The position numbers and the translations under genes are program-made. The notes under the pieces were generated by a model, which saw nothing but the letters and a program-made list of their open reading frames with translations, was not told where the DNA came from and did no database searches. From Rhodobacterales bacterium (GTDB lineage Bacteria > Pseudomonadota > Alphaproteobacteria > Rhodobacterales > Rhodobacteraceae), in contig JAACVA010000136.1 in NCBI GenBank assembly GCA_009992615.1, forward strand, positions 1 to 9,540: a DNA stretch of 9,540 nt, given 5' to 3'. Shown here one piece after another: positions 5,867-9,540 of the stretch (positions are counted from its first letter, which is position 1; the number at the start of each line of letters is the position of its first letter).

Positions 5867-6921
5867 TCACCGCCAAATGTCGCAGACGCGGCGTCAAACA
5901 CTTTGCGCATCACGGTTGGCAGGTCGGCGGGGCGAAACCTGTCGTGGGGCAGGAAGGTGCCAGTTGTGGATCGGGCGTCGAGGGGCACATGTGCGGTGCG
6001 CACGGCGAGGCAGAGGTGGAAATGCGTGAAGGTGTGGCGCACCGTCATCCCCGGATCGTGCCAATCGGTTGCCAGCGGCGGTTCTGCTATGGCGGTGTCG
6101 CCCCATGGCGCGCCGGGCCAGCCCAGCATCCCGCCCAACAGCCCGCTGTCGGGGCGGCGCTCCAACAACCAGGCGCCATCGGCGCGCCGCGCGACATAGG
6201 CGATGCCGTGCCGCGTGGGTTTGACCGGTTTGGCCAGCTTGCGTGGCAGGTCGGCGGCAATGCCCATGGCGCGGGCGGCGCAGCGTGACATCCATGGGCA
6301 AATGCCGCAGGCGGGGGATTTCGGGGTGCAGATCGTTGCGCCCAGATCCATCACCGCCTGGGCATGATCGCCCGGGCGATGTGTCGGGGTCAGGCGGGTG
6401 GCATGGGCGATGAGTTCGGGTTTCGCCGGGGGCAGGGGGGTCTGCACTGCGAAAAGCCGTGCCATCACCCGTTCGACATTGCCATCGACCACGGTTTCGG
6501 GCGCATCAAAGGCGATGGCCGCAATGGCGCCGGCGGTGTAGGGGCCAATTCCGGGCAAGGCCAAAAGCGCGGCGTGATCGTCAGGAAACGCACCGCCATG
6601 CCGTTCGACCACGGCGCGGGCACATTTCAACAGGTTGCGCGCGCGGGCGTAATATCCCAGCCCCGCCCATTCGCCCATGACATCTCCATCCTCGGCGGCG
6701 GCCAGGGCGGCCAATGTCGGCCAGCGTTCGGTAAAGCGGCGGAAATAATCCCGCACAGCCGCCACGGTGGTTTGTTGCAGCATCACCTCGGAAAGCCATA
6801 TCCGATAGGGATCGGGCCGCGCGCCCGCAGCACGGTCCGCCGGCGACACGCGCCACGGCATCACCCTGTGATGGGCATCGTACCAGTCGAGTAGCGCCGC
6901 GCCGAGATCGCTTTCACGCAA
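5863..6921 (-). CDS. mutY: A/G-specific adenine DNA glycosylase
   Basis: The product has 352 residues, full length for MutY. It removes adenine mispaired with 8-oxoguanine, preventing G-to-T mutations. Seen: SEVMLQQT with catalytic Glu45; the helix-hairpin-helix LPGIGPYTAGAI (122-133); catalytic Asp146 in VDGNV; the [4Fe-4S] cluster ligands Cys198-x6-Cys205-x2-Cys208-x5-Cys214; and a C-terminal NUDIX-like recognition domain with HTFTHF (296-301). The start is TTG at 6921: a TAA stop lies just two codons upstream in frame, no ATG or GTG precedes the conserved LLDWYDAHHRVMPWR, and AAGGA sits ten bases before. It is divergent from the DUF721 gene (84-base gap) and 53 bases upstream of alkB, probably on the same transcript. 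Confidence 0.96.
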   Translation of the reverse strand: MRESDLGAALLDWYDAHHRVMPWRVSPADRAAGARPDPYRIWLSEVMLQQTTVAAVRDYFRRFTERWPTLAALAAAEDGDVMGEWAGLGYYARARNLLKCARAVVERHGGAFPDDHAALLALPGIGPYTAGAIAAIAFDAPETVVDGNVERVMARLFAVQTPLPPAKPELIAHATRLTPTHRPGDHAQAVMDLGATICTPKSPACGICPWMSRCAARAMGIAADLPRKLAKPVKPTRHGIAYVARRADGAWLLERRPDSGLLGGMLGWPGAPWGDTAIAEPPLATDWHDPGMTVRHTFTHFHLCLAVRTAHVPLDARSTTGTFLPHDRFRPADLPTVMRKVFDAASATFGGD

Positions 6922-7005
6922 TGTTTATGGTTCCTTGATGGGCTTTTGGTTGGTATGCACCGCGATAAGCCTTACTTGTAGCTCAGTTCTAGCGATGGAC
7001 CAGAA
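6922..7005. other. divergent intergenic region between mutY and the DUF721 gene
   Basis: These 84 bases must hold signals for both transcripts. Apart from the mutY ribosome binding site I find no -35/-10 pair that I would defend on either strand, and no clear inverted repeat that could act as an operator. Confidence 0.4.
6932..6936 (-). promoter_or_regulatory. ribosome binding site supporting the TTG start of mutY
   Basis: AAGGA on the - strand, ten bases before the TTG at 6921. Together with the TAA two codons upstream it fixes the start of mutY. Confidence 0.5.
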
Positions 7006-7530
7006 ATGACCCAAATCCGCTCGCCCGCCAAACGCAGCTTTGGCAAGGGGTTTCAGATGACCTCGGCGTTGCTGAGCAAGCAAATCCGTTCGGTGGGCGA
7101 AAAGCGCGGCTTTGCCGTCACCCGTCTGCTGACCCACTGGCCCGACATCGTGGGCCAGGACGTGGCGGGCCTGTGCCGCCCGGTGAACGTGGTCTATGGC
7201 CGGGGCAATTTCGGCGCCACGCTGACGCTGCTGACCACCGGGGCGCAGGCGCCGATGCTGGAGATGCAGAAGGAAAAGATCCGCGAAAAGGTGAATGCCT
7301 GTTATGGCTATGCCGCCATCGCCCGGGTGCGCATTACCCAGACAGCGCCAACCGGCTTTGCCGAAGGTCAGGCCAGTTTCGACCATCGCCCCAAGCCGCG
7401 CCCGACGACACCCGACCCCGCAATCACCGCCAAGGCCCATCAAGCCGTGGCGCCGATCACCGACGACAGCCTGCGCGCCGCGCTCGAATCCCTCGGGCGC
7501 AATGTGCTGGCCCGAAAAACCCGTATATGA
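7006..7530 (+). CDS. DUF721/DciA-like protein
   Basis: The product has 174 residues. It matches the DUF721 family, whose studied members (DciA) interact with the replicative helicase DnaB and help load it in bacteria lacking DnaC/DnaI. Seen: a conserved N-terminal block LLSKQIRSVGEKRGFAVTRLLTHWPDIVGQDVA, then a sheet region VNVVYGRGNFGATLTLLTTG, APMLEMQKEKIREKVNACYGY, and ARVRITQT. A Pro/Ala-rich tail from about residue 120 looks flexible and ends with LRAALESLGRNVLARKTR. The ATG at 7006 has only a weak GGA upstream; a second ATG lies at residue 18. Its stop nearly abuts the thioredoxin-like gene. Helicase loading is inferred from the family; in the Rhodobacteraceae this gene is, from memory, usually beside mutY and a DsbA-type gene as here. 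Confidence 0.85.
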   Translation: MTQIRSPAKRSFGKGFQMTSALLSKQIRSVGEKRGFAVTRLLTHWPDIVGQDVAGLCRPVNVVYGRGNFGATLTLLTTGAQAPMLEMQKEKIREKVNACYGYAAIARVRITQTAPTGFAEGQASFDHRPKPRPTTPDPAITAKAHQAVAPITDDSLRAALESLGRNVLARKTRI

Positions 7531-7532
7531 GG
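7529..7532 (+). promoter_or_regulatory. ribosome binding site deciding the start of the DsbA-like gene
   Basis: GAGG, overlapping the DUF721 stop codon, lies six bases before the ATG at 7539. The in-frame ATG at 7527, which overlaps that stop in ATGA, has no comparable site upstream. Confidence 0.5.
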
Positions 7533-7538
7533 CCCGAC

Positions 7539-8207
7539 ATGAAACGTTTCATCCCCGCCATCATCGCCATCGCTCTGGGACTGGGCGGCGCCTGGTATTA
7601 TCTGAGCAGTCAGGGCAGCAAGACCACCGCCGTGCCCGCCGCCGCCGCCAGCACCGCCGAGGTTGACCCCAGTGTCGATCTGTCGCTGGTGCGGGAAATG
7701 ACCATGGGCAATCCCGACGCGCCGGTCACCGTGATCGAATATGCCTCGTTCACCTGCCCGCATTGCAAGAATTTTCATCTTGGACCGCTGAAGCAGATCA
7801 AAGCCAACTATGTCGATAGCGACAAGATCAACTTTGTTTACCGCGAGGTGTATTTTGACCGCTACGGGTTGTGGGCCGGGATGGTGGCCCGCTGTGGCGG
7901 CCCGCTGCGGTATTTCGGCATTGCCGATCTGATCTACGCCCAGCAATCCGAGTGGACCAAAGGCGAACCCGCCCAGGTCAGCGCCGCCCTGCGCCGCATT
8001 GGCAAGACCGCCGGCCTGACCGACGATCAACTTGAAGCCTGCCTGACGGACGAGGCAAAGGCCAAGGCGATGGCGGCCACCTGGGAAAAGCACGCCGCAG
8101 AAGACGAGATCAATTCGACTCCTTCGTTTGTGATCAACGGCACGAAATATTCCAACATGAGTTATGAGGAATTCGCCAAACTGCTGGACGAGAAGCTGGG
8201 CGACTGA
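7539..8207 (+). CDS. DsbA-family thiol:disulfide oxidoreductase, envelope-exported
   Basis: The product has 222 residues. It has a thioredoxin fold with the DsbA-type active site Cys73-Pro-His-Cys76 in YASFTCPHCKNFH, and the cis-proline loop STPSF (Pro195). The N-terminus (Lys2, Arg3, then a hydrophobic run to about residue 22) is a signal peptide or uncleaved anchor; a possible AAA-type cleavage site lies in the Ala-rich stretch 33-40. It should act in the periplasm, forming or isomerising disulfides. Two further cysteines, Cys119 and Cys168, lie in the helical insert and may form a second disulfide. The ATG at 7539 is preferred because GAGG lies six bases before it; an ATG four codons upstream (7527) would overlap the DUF721 stop in ATGA. 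It is likely co-transcribed with DUF721. I do not assign a specific Dsb name because no DsbB or other partner is visible. Confidence 0.9.
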   Translation: MKRFIPAIIAIALGLGGAWYYLSSQGSKTTAVPAAAASTAEVDPSVDLSLVREMTMGNPDAPVTVIEYASFTCPHCKNFHLGPLKQIKANYVDSDKINFVYREVYFDRYGLWAGMVARCGGPLRYFGIADLIYAQQSEWTKGEPAQVSAALRRIGKTAGLTDDQLEACLTDEAKAKAMAATWEKHAAEDEINSTPSFVINGTKYSNMSYEEFAKLLDEKLGD

Positions 8208-8219
8208 AGCCCGGTCTTT
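8196..8219 (+). terminator. possible intrinsic terminator at the end of the DsbA-like gene
   Basis: CTGGGC (8196-8201) can pair with GCCCGG (8209-8214), with one G-T pair and a 7-base loop, followed by TCTTT. The stem includes the last codons and the stop. The T-run is interrupted, so efficiency would be modest. It fits the 136-base gap and separate promoter candidate that follow. Confidence 0.4.
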
Positions 8220-8280
8220 CCGTGGTGGCGGCGCGGCCAGTCGAACTTGCCGGGGTGCGGTGCGTGCGTGCAATCGGGGG

Positions 8281-8309
8281 TTTAGGGCAGCCGCAAGGCA
8301 CGGTATAGC
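8281..8309 (+). promoter_or_regulatory. candidate promoter for DUF4170-waaA
   Basis: TTTAGG (8281-8286) and TATAGC (8304-8309; 4 of 6 matches to the -10 consensus) are exactly 17 bases apart, predicting a leader of about 28 bases before the ATG at 8344. The -35 match is poor (3 of 6). Confidence 0.35.
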
Positions 8310-8343
8310 AAACATTGAACCGCCACAGCGAAAGGCCGCCACG

Positions 8344-8586
8344 ATGACACAACGTCTGCACCTTGTTTTCGGGGGCGAACTGACCGACCCGACCAAGAAC
8401 GTGTTCAAGGATGTCGGGGCGCTGGACATTCTGGGGATATTCCCCGACTATGACAGTGCCTACGACGCCTGGAAATCGGCCGCCCACCGCACTGTGGACA
8501 ACGCCCATATGCGCTATTTCATTGCCCACCTGCACCGGTTGCGCGACGAACAGACCGAGGCCTCGTCGACCGAGGAGCTTGGCTGA
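8344..8586 (+). CDS. DUF4170 family protein
   Basis: The product is a soluble protein of 80 residues. It resembles the small DUF4170 family of alphaproteobacteria: LHLVFGGELTDP near the N-terminus, then DILGIFPDYDSAYDAWKSAAHRTVDNAHMRYFIAHLHRL, ending in an acidic Glu/Ser/Thr tail. No catalytic motif is evident and no function is established to my knowledge. Family members typically lie next to waaA in lipid A/core gene clusters, as here, so a role linked to lipopolysaccharide assembly is a context inference only. AAAGG (8331-8335) lies eight bases before the ATG. A fairly long frame runs upstream of the start but is not preceded by recognisable protein sequence. The last codons overlap the proposed waaA start. 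Confidence 0.85.
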   Translation: MTQRLHLVFGGELTDPTKNVFKDVGALDILGIFPDYDSAYDAWKSAAHRTVDNAHMRYFIAHLHRLRDEQTEASSTEELG

Positions 8587-9540
8587 CCTGTTTGCATTTT
8601 GGCGCGACCGCCTGAAGGCCCGGGCCGGTGCCGCCCGGCAGCGTCGTGTGCAAGGCAATCCGCAAGACCCGACGATCCTCGACGCGGCCAGGCAACGGCT
8701 GGGGTATCCGCGCGTGGACCGGCCGCGTGGGCCACTGCTGTGGGTGCATGTTGCTGCGGATGCCACACCTGCGGCGCTGGCCCTGTTGTTGGGGAGGTTG
8801 CGCGATGACCGGGCGCAGGTTTCGGTGCTGGTGACCACTGAAACGTCTCTCGACCTGTCCGAAGTGATTGTCCAGCTTCCGCCCGCCGACACCGATGATG
8901 CCGCGCTGGCGTTTCTGGCGCATTGGGCGCCCGATGCCTGTCTTTGGCTGGGTTCGGGCTGGGCGCCGGTGCTGTTGCTTCACACCGCACGGCGGGCGAT
9001 TCCGGCCTTGTGTGCCGATGCCCGCACCGCCGGCAACCGTCCGCGTCCGCGCCGTTGGACCGGTGGACAGCCGGTGTCGGCGCTGACCGCGTTCGAGAAG
9101 ATCCTGACCGGCAGTCCGGGTGAAGCCAATCGCCTGATCGCTTTGGGCGCCCCGGCCGAGCGGGTGGAAACCTGTGGCTGGCTTGAGGCGTCGGCGGGGG
9201 CGTTGCCGTGCAGTGATGCCGAATGGGGCGGCCTGGCCGAAACCTTTGAGGCGCGCCCGCTGTGGCTGGCCGCCGAGGTGCCCGAGGCCGAATATGCGGC
9301 GATCAGCGAGGCGCATCGTCTGGCAAGTCGTCTGTCGCATCGTCTTGTCCTGTTGTGGGTGCCTGCCGACCCGGCTGAGGGGCCTGCGCTGCGCGACCGG
9401 CTTGAGGCCGAGGGGTGGCAAACCGCCCTGCGGTCACGGGATGAAAACCCGCGCGAGGACACGCAGATCTATATCGCCGACACCGTGGGGGAACTGGGCC
9501 TGTGGTATCGCCTCGCGCCGGTTACCTATCTGGGCCAGAC
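8579..9540 (+). CDS. waaA: 3-deoxy-D-manno-octulosonic acid (Kdo) transferase, divergent, 3' end outside window
   Basis: An open frame of 320 codons runs to the right edge. WaaA adds Kdo from CMP-Kdo to lipid A precursor at the inner membrane. The visible part is the N-terminal acceptor-binding domain (LLWVH at 53-57, VIVQLPPADT, FLAHWAPD, AFEKILTGSPGEANRLIALGA) and the start of the donor domain (RPLWLAAEVPEAE, then DTQIYIADTVGELGLWYRLAPVTYLGQT), the last block being very typical of WaaA. The motif normally reading H-A-A-S-V-G-E is HVAADAT here (57-63), so the expected catalytic Glu is Thr; SELWPN is likewise GSGWAP. No N-terminal membrane anchor is evident. The start is uncertain: TTG at 8579 overlaps DUF4170 by 8 bases, with GAGGAG only one base away; CTG at 8588 is better spaced, and GTG at 8648 would lose the helix before the domain. 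Confidence 0.82.
   Translation, partial: MADLFAFWRDRLKARAGAARQRRVQGNPQDPTILDAARQRLGYPRVDRPRGPLLWVHVAADATPAALALLLGRLRDDRAQVSVLVTTETSLDLSEVIVQLPPADTDDAALAFLAHWAPDACLWLGSGWAPVLLLHTARRAIPALCADARTAGNRPRPRRWTGGQPVSALTAFEKILTGSPGEANRLIALGAPAERVETCGWLEASAGALPCSDAEWGGLAETFEARPLWLAAEVPEAEYAAISEAHRLASRLSHRLVLLWVPADPAEGPALRDRLEAEGWQTALRSRDENPREDTQIYIADTVGELGLWYRLAPVTYLGQ

Noticed and set aside
6978..6988. GTAGCTCAGTT, resembling the D-arm of a tRNA
   Set aside because: No acceptor stem, anticodon stem or GTTCGA-type T-arm is found at the required distances; the 84-base gap is also filled by the starts of two genes.
8519..9421. 300-codon - strand open frame opposite waaA
   Set aside because: It is Arg/Gln/Gly-rich and antisense to waaA, whose family motifs are clear.
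1..9540. Search for mobile elements, CRISPR arrays, toxin-antitoxin or defence genes
   Set aside because: No transposase, integrase, regularly spaced repeats, small paired toxin genes or known defence domains are visible; all genes fit a stable core chromosome.

Overview
The window looks like chromosomal core DNA from a GC-rich alphaproteobacterium of the Rhodobacteraceae/Roseobacteraceae type. The evidence is the close fit of several proteins to what I remember of that family: a DinB with an N-terminal CxxC/CxxC extension, a DUF721/DciA-like protein beside mutY and a DsbA-type thioredoxin, a DUF4170 protein directly before a divergent WaaA, and an AlkB-like membrane di-iron protein. I see no prophage, insertion sequence, CRISPR array, tRNA or rRNA. 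Genes are tightly packed and no gene-free stretch exceeds 266 bases.

Layout: (1) 2-601, + strand, the 3' part of an N-formylglutamate amidohydrolase gene, convergent with dinB (682-1935, -). (2) Divergent from dinB across 54 bases is a + strand operon: a NUDIX hydrolase (1990-2445), an SPFH/stomatin-like membrane protein (2459-3355) and a short NfeD-like membrane protein (3352-3636) that overlaps it by 4 bases. (3) Convergent with NfeD comes a - strand block, in transcription order mutY (6921-5863), an AlkB-type membrane hydroxylase (5809-4679) and pyrF (4412-3681). (4) Divergent from mutY is a + strand series: DUF721/DciA-like (7006-7530), a DsbA-family thiol oxidoreductase (7539-8207), DUF4170 (8344-8586) and waaA (8579 to beyond the window).

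Functional themes are mostly housekeeping. DinB and MutY handle DNA damage tolerance and 8-oxoguanine repair. DciA probably serves replicative helicase loading. PyrF makes UMP. The SPFH/NfeD pair organises the membrane. The DsbA-like protein handles envelope disulfides. DUF4170 and WaaA begin a lipopolysaccharide Kdo-transfer cluster that continues past the right edge.

I did not find a convincing new multi-gene system. The points most worth a second look are: a 22-base motif present once in each of the two convergent gaps; a WaaA homologue that lacks the acidic residue expected in its acceptor-site motif; an AlkB homologue with altered residues around its first two histidine boxes and no rubredoxin gene nearby; and a G-rich, quadruplex-like tract just before pyrF. 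Three genes (NUDIX, mutY, waaA) appear to start with TTG.
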